A DNA stretch of 64,000 nucleotides from Pseudoflavonifractor sp902362925 (lineage in GTDB: Bacteria; Bacillota; Clostridia; Oscillospirales; Oscillospiraceae). The stretch's first letter is position 1. Each line of letters begins with the position of its first letter. Under the pieces are notes generated by a model that searched no databases, had not been told where the DNA came from, and saw only the letters and a program-made list of their open reading frames with translations. Of the stretch, positions 16,321 to 24,939 are shown piece after piece. The position numbers and the translations under genes are program-made. The stretch lies in assembly GCA_902362925.1 (NCBI GenBank), contig CABIYL010000002.1, one strand, 5' to 3'.

Positions 16321-17205
16321 TTATAAAGGTAGGGAGGCGGGGTCAATGCCGTAAATCTGGACCACCTCCAGAAGGGGGTTTTCCGCCAGGTCCAGCACGG
16401 TGACAATCTTGCCGCCGTCCGAGTCCAGGTCCACGCCGAAGGCCTGCCAGGCGTACCAGGGGAGATAGGCGCACTGGGCTTTGAGGTCGCTGTCCGGGTC
16501 GGGGGCCTTGGGGCCGAAGATACCGGAGAGCAGACTGTACGGAATCCCGTCCAGATGCTCCAGGGCGAACTGGACCACCTGCTGCCTGGTCTCATCGTCG
16601 GCATCCTTCACACGCAGGACCATGAAGTTGGAGTAGGTCCGCCAGTGCTGGGCGTTGACCTGGGCGCTGTCGCTGCCCAGCACCACCGCCTCCAGGGTGA
16701 TACCCAGCTGGGGGTCCACCACCAGGGAGGCGTGGCCGTGCCGCCAGCCGTATGTATGAGTGGAGAAGGAGAGGATGATGTCGCCGGGCTCCAGCGGAGC
16801 CAGCGGCACCGAGTAGACCGGGTTTCCGTCGGCGTCCCGCAGACGGTCCTCTTTGGTGATAGGGGGCAGGTCCAGACACACTGGCGTCTGCTCTGCAAAA
16901 AAGCCCGCCTGGGTCTCCAGAATCTGCTCCACACCCTGGCTGCCCTGGGAGAGCAGCGCGTCCACCGCCGGTTGGGCCAGACCAGTCTGGAAGAAGATTG
17001 TCTCATAGTCCTCTTCGTCCAGGGAATCCTGCTCCAGGATGGGGGAGAGGTCTATTTGCGCATAGTCCGGGAAAAAGTAGGGGTCCCGGTGGGCCCAGAA
17101 GGTCTGGAGCAGGGCGTTGAGACCGAAGAATATGATGACGATGGCCACGGGAAGTGCCGCCCACAGCAATCGGCGGCGCTTTTTCCCGGTTGATTTTGTC
17201 TGCAT
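16321..17205 (-). CDS. membrane-anchored YiiX-like (permuted NlpC/P60) cysteine hydrolase
   Basis: 294 residues. A basic N-terminus (STGKKRRR) and one hydrophobic helix (about 12-30) anchor it outside the membrane. The catalytic part starts GDIILSFSTHTYGWRHGHASLVVD, with GDI, the His of GHASLV and, further on, the Cys of QCAYLPWYAWQAFG. This is the order expected for YiiX/YebB-type circularly permuted papain-fold enzymes. These act on amide or ester bonds of lipids or cell-wall material. The start at 17205 is chosen because GGTGAG lies just upstream. The substrate is unknown. Confidence 0.78.
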   Translation of the reverse strand: MQTKSTGKKRRRLLWAALPVAIVIIFFGLNALLQTFWAHRDPYFFPDYAQIDLSPILEQDSLDEEDYETIFFQTGLAQPAVDALLSQGSQGVEQILETQAGFFAEQTPVCLDLPPITKEDRLRDADGNPVYSVPLAPLEPGDIILSFSTHTYGWRHGHASLVVDPQLGITLEAVVLGSDSAQVNAQHWRTYSNFMVLRVKDADDETRQQVVQFALEHLDGIPYSLLSGIFGPKAPDPDSDLKAQCAYLPWYAWQAFGVDLDSDGGKIVTVLDLAENPLLEVVQIYGIDPASLPL

Positions 17206-17291
17206 AACACTCACCAATCTTTCATAGGACAGGGGTCGCACCTCATAGGATTATATATCAAATTCCGCGATTTGAAAATGGGGGAACGGCC

Positions 17292-17582
17292 ATGAAGAGC
17301 AGAATCGCCGATCTGCGGTGCAAGGAGATCATCAATGTGACTGACGGCAGCCGCTTTGGGTATGTGGGAGATGTGGAGGTAGATTTGGATACCGGTCGGA
17401 TCTGCGCGCTGGTGGTACCGGGACGGCTGCGGCTGTTCGGGCTGCTGGGCAGGGAGGAGGACCGGATCTTTCCCTGGGAGTCGGTGCGCCGGTTCGGGGA
17501 GGACATTATCCTGGTGGAGTCGGGCGCTCTGCGTGCCGGGCGTGAGGAACGCCGGCGCAGCAGACAGGAAAAAATCCTGTAA
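17292..17582 (+). CDS. YlmC/YmxH family sporulation protein (PRC barrel)
   Basis: 96 residues. The family has a single PRC-barrel fold; members are short, found in spore-forming Firmicutes and linked to sporulation. The signature DLRCKEIINVTDGSRFGYVGDVEVD is at residues 7-31, followed by LFGREED-like and IPWESV-like segments (LLGREEDRIFPWESV). The C-terminus is basic. Divergent from the hydrolase gene and upstream of the rpsB promoter. Confidence 0.9.
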   Translation: MKSRIADLRCKEIINVTDGSRFGYVGDVEVDLDTGRICALVVPGRLRLFGLLGREEDRIFPWESVRRFGEDIILVESGALRAGREERRRSRQEKIL

Positions 17583-17619
17583 AATCTGCATTTTATAAAA
17601 TAAAAATGGAAATCATACT

Positions 17620-17648
17620 TGCAATCCGCAAAACCCTATGATAAAATA
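17620..17648 (+). promoter_or_regulatory. sigma-A promoter of rpsB-tsf
   Basis: TTGCAA (17620-17625) and TAAAAT (17643-17648) are separated by 17 bases. The surroundings are AT-rich and there is a run of A's upstream resembling an UP element, fitting a strong ribosomal protein promoter. Confidence 0.75.
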
Positions 17649-17691
17649 CTCTAGCTGTGTAAAAGCACAGTATTACGCACACCGTTGTGAC

Positions 17692-17727
17692 GGAGCGCCT
17701 TGTGCCCCATGGGCTGGCGGGCTCCGG
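17692..17727 (+). promoter_or_regulatory. structured 5' leader of rpsB
   Basis: CGGAGC pairs with GCTCCG around a GC-rich inner segment, in the roughly 100-base leader between promoter and rpsB. Ribosomal protein S2 operons are often autoregulated through their leaders, so this may be an S2-binding structure. No known leader motif could be confirmed by eye. Confidence 0.4.
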
Positions 17728-17770
17728 ATGAACTGGTGGAGGTAATAACTATAAAGGAGGAAACAAAACT

Positions 17771-18496
17771 ATGGCAGTCGTATCTATGAAGCAGCTCCTG
17801 GAGGCCGGTGTCCACTTTGGTCACCAGACCCGCCGCTGGAACCCCAAGATGGCCGCTTACATCTACACCGAGCGTAACGGCATCTACATCATCGACCTGC
17901 AGAAGACCGTGAAGAAGCTGGAGGAGGCCTACAACTTCGTCCGTGAGCTGGCTCAGAACGGTCAGACTCTGCTCTTCGTGGGCACCAAGAAGCAGGCTCA
18001 GGAGGCCATCAAGGAAGAGGCCGGCCGTTGCGGCGGTTACTATGTGAACGCCCGCTGGCTGGGCGGCATGCTCACCAACTTCAAGACCATGCGTGGCCGT
18101 GTGGACCGTCTCAACCAGCTGAAGAAGATGCAGGAGGACGGCACCTTCGACATGCTCCCCAAGAAGGAAGTCATGAAGCACCTGGGCGAGATCGCCAAGC
18201 TGGAGAAGTACCTGGGCGGCGTCGTGGAGATGAAGAAGCTCCCCGGTGCTCTGTTCGTGGTTGACCCCCGCAAGGAGCGCAACGCCATCAACGAGGCCCG
18301 CAAGCTGAACATCCCCATCGTGGCCATCGTGGATACCAACTGCGATCCCGACGAGATCGACTATGTCATCCCCGGCAACGACGACGCCATCCGCGCCATC
18401 AAGCTGATCTCTTCCGTCATGGCCAACGCCATCATGGAGGGCAAGCAGGGCCAGGATGCTCCCGAGGAGAAGACCGAGGAGACCGTGGCTGAGTAA
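17771..18496 (+). CDS. rpsB: 30S ribosomal protein S2
   Basis: 241 residues, normal length. S2 is a late-assembling small-subunit protein needed for S1 docking and translation. Signatures are MKQLLEAGVHFGHQTRRWNPKM at the start, FVGTKKQAQEAIKEEA, the WLGGMLTNF segment and a final P-I-V-A-IVDTNCDP motif. AAAGGAGG precedes the ATG. It is paired with tsf in the conserved order, with extreme codon bias. Confidence 0.99.
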   Translation: MAVVSMKQLLEAGVHFGHQTRRWNPKMAAYIYTERNGIYIIDLQKTVKKLEEAYNFVRELAQNGQTLLFVGTKKQAQEAIKEEAGRCGGYYVNARWLGGMLTNFKTMRGRVDRLNQLKKMQEDGTFDMLPKKEVMKHLGEIAKLEKYLGGVVEMKKLPGALFVVDPRKERNAINEARKLNIPIVAIVDTNCDPDEIDYVIPGNDDAIRAIKLISSVMANAIMEGKQGQDAPEEKTEETVAE

Positions 18497-18519
18497 GCCA
18501 TTTCCCACTGCGGACTTTG

Positions 18520-18547
18520 GAGCGCCCGCCCAGGCGGGCGGGCGCTC
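18520..18547 (+). promoter_or_regulatory. rpsB-tsf intergenic attenuating hairpin
   Basis: GAGCGCCCGCC and GGCGGGCGGGCGCTC form a very stable stem with almost no loop and only a weak TCTT after it. It is probably a partial terminator that sets the S2 to EF-Ts ratio. Confidence 0.6.
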
Positions 18548-18583
18548 TTCATATTCATTATACAAATGTGGAGGTAACTTATT

Positions 18584-19501
18584 ATGGCTTTTACCGCGAA
18601 AGACGTGCAGGCTCTGCGCGAGATGACCGGCGTTGGCATGATGGACTGCAAGAAGGCCCTGACCGCTTCCGATGGCGATATGGACAAGGCTGTGGAGTTC
18701 CTGCGTGAGAAGGGCCTGGCCGCTTCCCAGAAGAAGGCTGGCCGCATCGCCGCCGAGGGCATGGCTTACGCCGCTGTGATCGACGGCGTGGGCGTGGTGG
18801 TCGAGGTCAACGCCGAGACCGACTTCGTGGCCAAGAACGAGAAGTTCGTCAACTTCGTCAAGGGCGTGGCCGCCACCGTGGCCGCCAACAAGCCCGCTGA
18901 CCTGGATGCCCTGATGGCCTGCAAGTTTGAGGGCACTGAGATGACCGTCACCGAGCAGCAGCAGGAGATGGTGCTGGTCATCGGCGAGAACATCAAGGTT
19001 CGTCGTTTCCACTTCTACACCGAGGGCGTTTCCGTGCCCTACATCCACGCTGGCGGCAAGATCGGCGTGCTGGTCAACCTGGAGACCAACCTGACCGCCG
19101 AGCAGGTGGAGACCACCGGTAAGGACGTGGCCATGCAGATCGCCGCTCTGAACCCCCGTTTCTGGGACAAGAGCCAGGTGGATCAGGCCACTCTGGACGA
19201 GGAGAAGAAGATCATGATGGTCCAGATGGCCAATGATCCCAAGATGGCCTCCAAGCCCGAGCAGGTCCGTGAGAAGATTGTCATGGGCAAGCTGAACAAG
19301 TTCTACGAGGAGAACTGCCTGCTCCAGCAGGACTTCGTGAAGGACGGCTCCATGACCGTGGAGCAGTATGTTGCTCAGAGCGCCAAGGCCCTGGGCGGCA
19401 CCATCACCTTCAAGGACGCCATCCGCTTCGAGAAGGGCGAGGGCATCGAGAAGAAGCAGGAGAACTTCGCCGAGGAGATTGCCAAGCAGCTGGGTAAGTA
19501 A
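18584..19501 (+). CDS. tsf: translation elongation factor Ts
   Basis: 305 residues, normal length. EF-Ts is the nucleotide exchange factor of EF-Tu. The N-terminal UBA-like region carries LREMTGVGMMDCKKAL; the core has AYAAVIDGVGVVVEVNAETDFVAKN and the later HIGGKIGV-like segment (HAGGKIGVLVNLETN). GGAGG precedes the ATG at 18584. In many Firmicutes pyrH and frr follow tsf. Here a Tn7-like element lies directly downstream. Confidence 0.99.
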   Translation: MAFTAKDVQALREMTGVGMMDCKKALTASDGDMDKAVEFLREKGLAASQKKAGRIAAEGMAYAAVIDGVGVVVEVNAETDFVAKNEKFVNFVKGVAATVAANKPADLDALMACKFEGTEMTVTEQQQEMVLVIGENIKVRRFHFYTEGVSVPYIHAGGKIGVLVNLETNLTAEQVETTGKDVAMQIAALNPRFWDKSQVDQATLDEEKKIMMVQMANDPKMASKPEQVREKIVMGKLNKFYEENCLLQQDFVKDGSMTVEQYVAQSAKALGGTITFKDAIRFEKGEGIEKKQENFAEEIAKQLGK

Positions 19502-19557
19502 TTGTGTGCTCATCCCCCCGCAAACCAGCACATTGTCCCTAAATAATGACTCACAAA

Positions 19558-19595
19558 AGAGTCCGAGGAAATTCGTTTCCCCGGGCTCTTTTTTT
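19558..19595 (+). terminator. rho-independent terminator of rpsB-tsf
   Basis: Stem AGAGTCCGAGGAAA / TTTCCCCGGGCTCT (one wobble pair and one mismatch) with TTCG loop, followed by seven T's. It ends the rpsB-tsf operon and is the last clearly chromosomal landmark before the transposon. Confidence 0.9.
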
Positions 19596-19763
19596 ATTTC
19601 TTTTTTCTATTTGTCCGGGTTTTGGATTGATTTGGAACTAATTTGGAACTTTTTTCGAAAAAGATTGGGCCAGCGGCTTGTGGTCAAAATGGTCGGACAA
19701 ACGACCAGGTTGGAGTGGGACGATCACATGGTATCTAAGAGAAATGGTATTTAAGTCAAAAAA

Positions 19764-19907
19764 TTGACAGCAAAAACTGAATTAAATGAAAAATTTGCAG
19801 GTAGCATCATCAGATTTTTGATTTAATTCAATTTTTGAACGCAAAATTTTGAGTTAATTCCGTGACATCATCAAAATTTTGAGTTAATTCAAGGAGATAA
19901 GCAAAAA
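19764..19907 (+). repeat. left-end repeats, candidate TnsB-binding sites
   Basis: Three copies of a motif close to TTTTGAGTTAATTC occur at 19815-19830, 19846-19860 and 19876-19890, two of them preceded by CATCATCA. A fourth, inverted version (CTGAATTAAATGAAAAAT) lies at 19778-19795. Spaced short repeats at the end are typical of Tn7-like elements. A TTGACA at 19764 could be the -35 of the transposase promoter, but no good -10 follows. The segment 19890-19905 ends in a 17-base sequence that recurs at 27652-27668. Confidence 0.55.
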
Positions 19908-19958
19908 TTGCTGGTACAGAAATAGCTGGAGGAGTAACTATTTAGGGAGGCAAGATAC

Positions 19959-20342
19959 ATGGAACGGACGGGAGAGCACACACGAGACATCCGATTTTAT
20001 AGCAACAAGAACGGAGATATCGTATGCCTGCACAGTAAGTGGGCCAGGGACTATGCCAAATGGCTGGAAGAGCAGCCGTGGGTGCAGAGTTATCAGGTCG
20101 GTTGTCCTTTGGATGCCGACATCATGGGTCGCATATCGCGGGCGGGCATACGCACGGACTACCTGCAGGCTGGATGGGCTACCGACTTTGTGATTCGCTG
20201 CGCTGATGGTCACACGGGGGTGAGAGAGTTAATTTTAAGGCAGCAGCTAAAGAAAAAAGCATGTGTGGAGCGCCTGGAGCTATCCCGCAGATACTGGGCG
20301 GCGACCGACACGGAGTGGATGGTGGTGATCGTGAATGGATAG
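19959..20342 (+). CDS. tnsA: TnsA-like transposase endonuclease subunit with altered catalytic residues
   Basis: 127 residues, much shorter than Tn7 TnsA (273), about the size of the nuclease domain alone. TnsA cuts the 5' strands at transposon ends so that TnsB and TnsA together excise the element. The fold is recognisable from the N-terminal SxxxRD helix, TDFVIRCADG and the C-terminal RLELSRRYW segment. Of the expected Glu/Asp/(Gln/Glu)-x-Lys catalytic set only D76 is clear. The usual Glu of the SxxERD helix is Ala (A29) and the ExK lysine appears as Ile (I92; Arg94 if gapped). GGGAGG precedes the ATG, and tnsB overlaps its end by eight bases. Confidence 0.78.
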   Translation: MERTGEHTRDIRFYSNKNGDIVCLHSKWARDYAKWLEEQPWVQSYQVGCPLDADIMGRISRAGIRTDYLQAGWATDFVIRCADGHTGVRELILRQQLKKKACVERLELSRRYWAATDTEWMVVIVNG

Positions 20343-22053
20343 ACCACTGCGCTTTGTATGTCGGCTTGATGCCACATTTAGAGTCCTGATAGCAACTCCC
20401 GCCGGTTGCTGGCTTATTGACTGTAACGGCCCCTCTCCACCATTTTTTGAGACCGACCTGCACAAGTATGAGCGAGTGCCAGCGCCGGAAAGCTGGATGG
20501 ACGAGCGCACTGTAACACCGGCTCAAGAAGCCCGCCTGAATATGATCCAACAACTGCTCGACTGCGATGACTGCATCTCAGACAAAACCCTGCGCTACAA
20601 GATGGCGGCAGAGGCGGCACAGCAGCACCAGACTACGACACGCCGCATCCTGCGGCTGTACTACCGGTATCTTGCCACAGGACGACTCACGCAAAAGCGG
20701 ACACAGCAGGCCAGCAAAAGCAACCATATGATAGAGCAAGCGATCCGGCGATACTATTTTGGTGCCAAACGGTTGTCCCTACGTGCTGCCTACGAGATGA
20801 TGCTGCTGGAGGATTATGTGGGTCCCGATGGTCAGCTCGACAGCGATGCTCCCACATGGTCACAGTTTCGGCACTACTACTACGACAAGGGATACCACAA
20901 GGACCCTCAAAAGATAATTGCCCGGGAAGGTCTGACCAAATACCAGCGGGACCACCGGCCGGCATGGGGATCGTCTGCCGGATGGCGGTCACAGCCAGGA
21001 TCGTATCAGATGGATGCTACACAGGCGGATATCTATCTGGTGTCCAGAGCAGACAGATCTGTCGTTGTTGGCCGACCGTATATCTACTTGGCGGTAGACA
21101 CAGCCACTCACCTGATTGCCGGGGTCTATGTTGGGTATAGCTGCGATGAGACTGCTGTGATGGCTTGTATCGCCCAGGCAGCATCCGAAAAAGTGGAGTA
21201 TTGTGCCCGCTACGGCATTGAAATCACACCGGAGCAATGGCCATCGGTGGGTATGCCGTCTGAGATCATCACTGACAAGGGGCGTGAGTTTTTTGGCCCA
21301 CGCATGGGAGAGTTGTGCAAGAGGTATGGTCTGGAAGTGCTGACCTTACCGCCCTTTCGGCCGGACTGCAAGGGGTCCGTCGAAAAATCGATTGACTTGT
21401 TACAGCAAAGATACAAGCCTATGCTGCGGGGCCGTGGCGTAATCGAGGATGATGCCCAAGAGCGATGGGCCACCGACTACCGCACGCAGGCAACCCTTGA
21501 CCTTGATGATTTTGCACGGGTTGTCATCCACTCTGTACTGTACCTAAACAGCGGGAGGCTTATCGATGGTAAGACACCAGCAGAAAGATGGCTTGAGATG
21601 TCCCCAAGATTGATGACAGTGGACATGGAAGAGCTGCACATCCAGACGCTGTCCCGGGATACTGCCAAGCTGACCCGCAAGGGCATCCGGATCAATCGCA
21701 TATGGTACGCCCCGGATGATGCAGAGGGGTTGACCATTGGAGACAGCTATACGATTGCTTATGATCCGGCAGATCTACGTCGTATCCATATCATCCTGGC
21801 TGACAAGATTTGCCCATGTCATGCAGTTGAGATTGGTCAGCAAGTCGCTGCTTGCGAGGTTGATGCAGTATATGAAGCAACTAAGAGGAACAGGGAGGCG
21901 GCCAGGAAAAAAGAGATGGCATCGAGCATCGCCGCTACCCAGGCCATCCGATCAATCGTCGAGCACGCAGTTGAGCACAGAGAGCCAATTAGGCGAGTTG
22001 ATGGAGAGCAAATCAAACAGGACAAGCTCACAGAAAGGGGGCAACTGACATGA
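20335..22053 (+). CDS. tnsB: TnsB/TniA-type DDE transposase
   Basis: 572 residues. TnsB binds the transposon ends and performs the 3' strand joining. The order is an N-terminal DNA-binding region with helix-turn-helix-like segments, then an RNase H-fold catalytic core with D227 (QMDATQAD), D314 (ITDKGREFFG) and E350 (KGSVEKS), giving the DD(35)E spacing of intact enzymes. A Mu-type C-terminal beta domain (INRIWYAPDD...GDSYTIAYDPADL) follows, with a basic helical tail for TnsC contact. The ATG overlaps the tnsA stop and its own stop overlaps tnsC (ATGA). Confidence 0.95.
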   Translation: MDRPLRFVCRLDATFRVLIATPAGCWLIDCNGPSPPFFETDLHKYERVPAPESWMDERTVTPAQEARLNMIQQLLDCDDCISDKTLRYKMAAEAAQQHQTTTRRILRLYYRYLATGRLTQKRTQQASKSNHMIEQAIRRYYFGAKRLSLRAAYEMMLLEDYVGPDGQLDSDAPTWSQFRHYYYDKGYHKDPQKIIAREGLTKYQRDHRPAWGSSAGWRSQPGSYQMDATQADIYLVSRADRSVVVGRPYIYLAVDTATHLIAGVYVGYSCDETAVMACIAQAASEKVEYCARYGIEITPEQWPSVGMPSEIITDKGREFFGPRMGELCKRYGLEVLTLPPFRPDCKGSVEKSIDLLQQRYKPMLRGRGVIEDDAQERWATDYRTQATLDLDDFARVVIHSVLYLNSGRLIDGKTPAERWLEMSPRLMTVDMEELHIQTLSRDTAKLTRKGIRINRIWYAPDDAEGLTIGDSYTIAYDPADLRRIHIILADKICPCHAVEIGQQVAACEVDAVYEATKRNREAARKKEMASSIAATQAIRSIVEHAVEHREPIRRVDGEQIKQDKLTERGQLT

Positions 22054-23378
22054 GCAAGTATCCAGCCGGTCATACGGTCGGGGCCATCTACGAGGGTAGC
22101 AGCGGCAACCCGTACCTGGATGCCATGCCGGACATGCTCTCGCCGGAACAATTTGCCCAAGCCGTGGCAAGCTACCCCCCTATCCCCTATGATATGGCTC
22201 GGATGTCTCCAGAGGAGCGTCGGGGACTGCTGCCGTCTCTGGCATCCATCTATGTGCCGATGCCGTACCAGTACGCCATCTATGATACGCTATACCGTGC
22301 GATCGCTACGACTTACCGTACGGCCGATGTGGTGGAATCGACCAGAGCAATCAATGCCTACTACTGTGGCCGAGACACCAACTATGCCACGCAGGCAGAT
22401 AGCGGGTCAATTTTGGGAGTCCCGGGGTGCGGAAAGACGGCCACTGTGCACCGGTGTCTGTCCACGATGCCACAGGTGATTGAGCACATGGAGTACCAGG
22501 GGCAGCCCTGTTACTGCAAACAAGTGCTGTGGCTGCATGTGGAGTGCCCGAGTGATTGCTCGGTCAAGACGCTTGGATTTGGGATCATGTCCGCACTTGA
22601 CCGGGCAATTGGCTCGAAGTACCTGCAATCAACACAGGGTCTGCGGTCAGCATCTGCATCCGCCATTGCAGTGCAGACAAAAATCCTGCTTACTAACCAC
22701 CATGTAGGGTTGTTGGTGATTGATGAGATTCAAAATGCAGTGCTGACCGCCCGCAAAAACCACCAGGAAAGACCTCTGCTCCGATATCTGGTTGAACTTA
22801 CAAACGAGACGATGACCTCTATCTATTTTGTTGGCACACCAGTCGCAGAGGAGCTCTTTGTCTCCCAGGAGCATCTCAAGAGGAGAACCAGAGGCATCCG
22901 TCTGGCACCATTTCGACCAGACGGGGCATATTTGGAGTTTGTCAGAAAAATCTGGTTATATCAATACACCGCACAGGCGGCACCGCTGACCACATCCATC
23001 GGCAATAAGTTGTACGATTGCAGCGGCGGTATCCCGGCCTATGTGATTAAAATCTTTGCTGAGGCGCAGGCTCAGGCATTGCTCACTGGCCGTAGCTGTA
23101 TTGACGAGCAAACCATCAAACGGGCGGTGGAGATGCTGGCCATCAAAGTACCTCGGACCTATGCTTCTGGAACCCACATTTCTGACTTTGAAATTGGGTC
23201 AGCCACGCCAGAGCCACCGCAAGAGCAGGAAGAAATACCCCGGCAATACGCAAACAAAAGAGGACGCAAGGCAGCACAGCGGGATGATGGAGACCTGCTT
23301 ATGGCGTACAACAAGAGTATTGACCTTGAGGCACACCTAAAGGAAAACGGATATCTGGAGGCGGATTATCGTGGGTAA
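22050..23378 (+). CDS. tnsC: TnsC/TniB-type AAA+ ATPase
   Basis: 442 residues. TnsC is the ATP-dependent regulator that forms filaments on target DNA and links TniQ/TnsD to the transposase. Walker A GVPGCGKT lies near residue 122 and Walker B LLVIDEIQ near 221, followed by the sensor segment FVGTPVAEELF. The C-terminal 90 residues are charged and include a basic KRGRKAAQRDD stretch. The start ATG overlaps the tnsB stop, so the two proteins are made in coupled fashion. Confidence 0.94.
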   Translation: MSKYPAGHTVGAIYEGSSGNPYLDAMPDMLSPEQFAQAVASYPPIPYDMARMSPEERRGLLPSLASIYVPMPYQYAIYDTLYRAIATTYRTADVVESTRAINAYYCGRDTNYATQADSGSILGVPGCGKTATVHRCLSTMPQVIEHMEYQGQPCYCKQVLWLHVECPSDCSVKTLGFGIMSALDRAIGSKYLQSTQGLRSASASAIAVQTKILLTNHHVGLLVIDEIQNAVLTARKNHQERPLLRYLVELTNETMTSIYFVGTPVAEELFVSQEHLKRRTRGIRLAPFRPDGAYLEFVRKIWLYQYTAQAAPLTTSIGNKLYDCSGGIPAYVIKIFAEAQAQALLTGRSCIDEQTIKRAVEMLAIKVPRTYASGTHISDFEIGSATPEPPQEQEEIPRQYANKRGRKAAQRDDGDLLMAYNKSIDLEAHLKENGYLEADYRG

Positions 23379-23432
23379 CCCAAAACTGCACTGGGTCCCT
23401 GTTGCGCTTGCACATTTGATGGGGTTGCGCCG

Positions 23433-24665
23433 ATGCTGACCTATTTTCCCACGCCCTATCCCGGGGAATGGTGGTACTCCGTCCTCTGCCGTTACCATGT
23501 ACGCAGTGGCCACAGCAAATACGCAACTACTATCAACGAACTATATGGTGGCCGCCCCATGGTGCATGGCAGACTTATCCCTGGAGGTGACTGCGCCACC
23601 ATCTTGTCCAACTTGCCACCTGGGGTGCTGTCGATTGATGATGTATTGGCCAATCATACTCTGCTGCCATACTATACCCGCTTTTTTGAGACAGATAAGA
23701 AGCGGCAGGTATGGGAGGCATTACAGGCTGGCCGTGGCTCAGGTATTACCAGTGTGCGGACGCAGATGCCGGATGGTACAGAGGGCCTTAAATTTTGCCC
23801 TAACTGTTATCTCTTAGATACACAGGAATATGGGGAGCCATTTTGGCGCAGAGTGCATCAGATCCCTCTCTTGGGCTACTGCCCGATGCACAAAATCCCA
23901 CTTGTTACTGTGCCCATTAAATTTGCGAGGTTGTCTGAGGTATTCCTGCCCCTCATATCAGTTCACTGTCAGGGGGATGAACATGGCGAAATTGCCCCAT
24001 GGATGGAGCCGCTAACGGATATGCTGACAGCGCTATTATGCAGAGACTATGCCCCAACAGTTGGATACAACAATCTGCATACCGCATTGCTCAACGCAGG
24101 ATATGGGGTGGACAAGATCAGCAAGTATCAGACCCTGAGCGTTGAAAAAATCCAGGAGGCGGCAAGGGCGTATTATGGCGCGCAAATCTATGAGCAGTAC
24201 TTTGCCAGCTTGTCTGCCGCCGTACTATCACGGCTCGTGCATTGGCAGCTATCATCTCCAGACCGATATGCACTGCTCGCTGTGCTTGTTGGCCTGGATG
24301 CTGACACGCTGTTTGGGCCGGCACTCGGTGTCACAGATCCGCTGTTGGAGAGGCTCTTGTCCTACAAGGAGGCAGGTGTGGTATACGGTAAAAATGATCT
24401 GGCCGCAAAGTTGGGCATACAGCCCGGACAGCTGGACTCGTTGGTGGCAAAGTATCAAATAGAGCCCTTTTGGCGGCAGATCCGGCAAGAGCGCAATCGG
24501 TGTATCCGGTTGTCATTAACAAATAGCGAGTACAAGGCCATATCACAAGCGGCGAAAGCAAGCAACAACACACCGCTTGCTGTGTATGTAAGAGCGATTA
24601 TCTTGGATGCTTTACAAAACGAGGAGGAATATAAATGCGACCGAAAGAGCACCGGAAAATTGTGA
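23433..24665 (+). CDS. tniQ: TniQ/TnsD-family target-site protein
   Basis: 410 residues. TniQ/TnsD proteins choose the insertion site; TnsD of Tn7 binds the end of glmS. The N-terminal TniQ signature (YFPTPYPGEWWYSVLCRYHVRSG) is followed by a CPNC...H...CPMH zinc-finger region around residues 125-155. The 250-residue C-terminal extension is longer than in minimal TniQ proteins and is expected to read DNA. Its placement next to tsf suggests it may recognise the 3' end of tsf. The 54-base gap after tnsC contains only a possible 22-codon frame. Confidence 0.9.
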   Translation: MLTYFPTPYPGEWWYSVLCRYHVRSGHSKYATTINELYGGRPMVHGRLIPGGDCATILSNLPPGVLSIDDVLANHTLLPYYTRFFETDKKRQVWEALQAGRGSGITSVRTQMPDGTEGLKFCPNCYLLDTQEYGEPFWRRVHQIPLLGYCPMHKIPLVTVPIKFARLSEVFLPLISVHCQGDEHGEIAPWMEPLTDMLTALLCRDYAPTVGYNNLHTALLNAGYGVDKISKYQTLSVEKIQEAARAYYGAQIYEQYFASLSAAVLSRLVHWQLSSPDRYALLAVLVGLDADTLFGPALGVTDPLLERLLSYKEAGVVYGKNDLAAKLGIQPGQLDSLVAKYQIEPFWRQIRQERNRCIRLSLTNSEYKAISQAAKASNNTPLAVYVRAIILDALQNEEEYKCDRKSTGKL

Positions 24666-24937
24666 GAGCAGTCCTGGAAAAGGAAGAAAAAGAACGCGAG
24701 CAGGAGATTGCGAGCATGATGCCAAGGTTATGCAATTTAGTGGACGACTCCACCTTTATTACGCGAGTGGAAAGTGGCACATCTGCATTGTTAGCGCTGT
24801 ACATCCTGTGTATCAGTCACAATATCAATACCGTTGAGTATTATCAGGACATCAAGACCCGCTTGATGCGTCTGATCGATGAGCTGCAGGGCGATATGCT
24901 GCGAAAATTCCCTCCTCAAGGTTCAACGGAGGCCTAA
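24635..24937 (+). CDS. small transposon accessory protein, paralogue 1
   Basis: 100 residues, starting inside the end of tniQ after GAGGAGG. A charged helical N-terminus (HRKIVRAVLEKEEKEREQEI) precedes a core in which the pattern 'ES-G-A-ALY-LC' and a final 'YY-I--RL--LI-E' match the next gene's product (ME-GAAAIAAMYTLC, YLELKDRLDGLL). The two are diverged tandem paralogues. No known domain was recognised. Position in the transposition operon suggests a regulatory or targeting role, but that is only inferred. Confidence 0.75.
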   Translation: MRPKEHRKIVRAVLEKEEKEREQEIASMMPRLCNLVDDSTFITRVESGTSALLALYILCISHNINTVEYYQDIKTRLMRLIDELQGDMLRKFPPQGSTEA

Positions 24938-24939
24938 GT

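Noticed and set aside
17651..19531. 626-codon minus-strand frame opposite rpsB and tsf
   Set aside because: Antisense to two ribosomal/translation genes with extreme codon bias; Leu/Gly/His-rich shadow.
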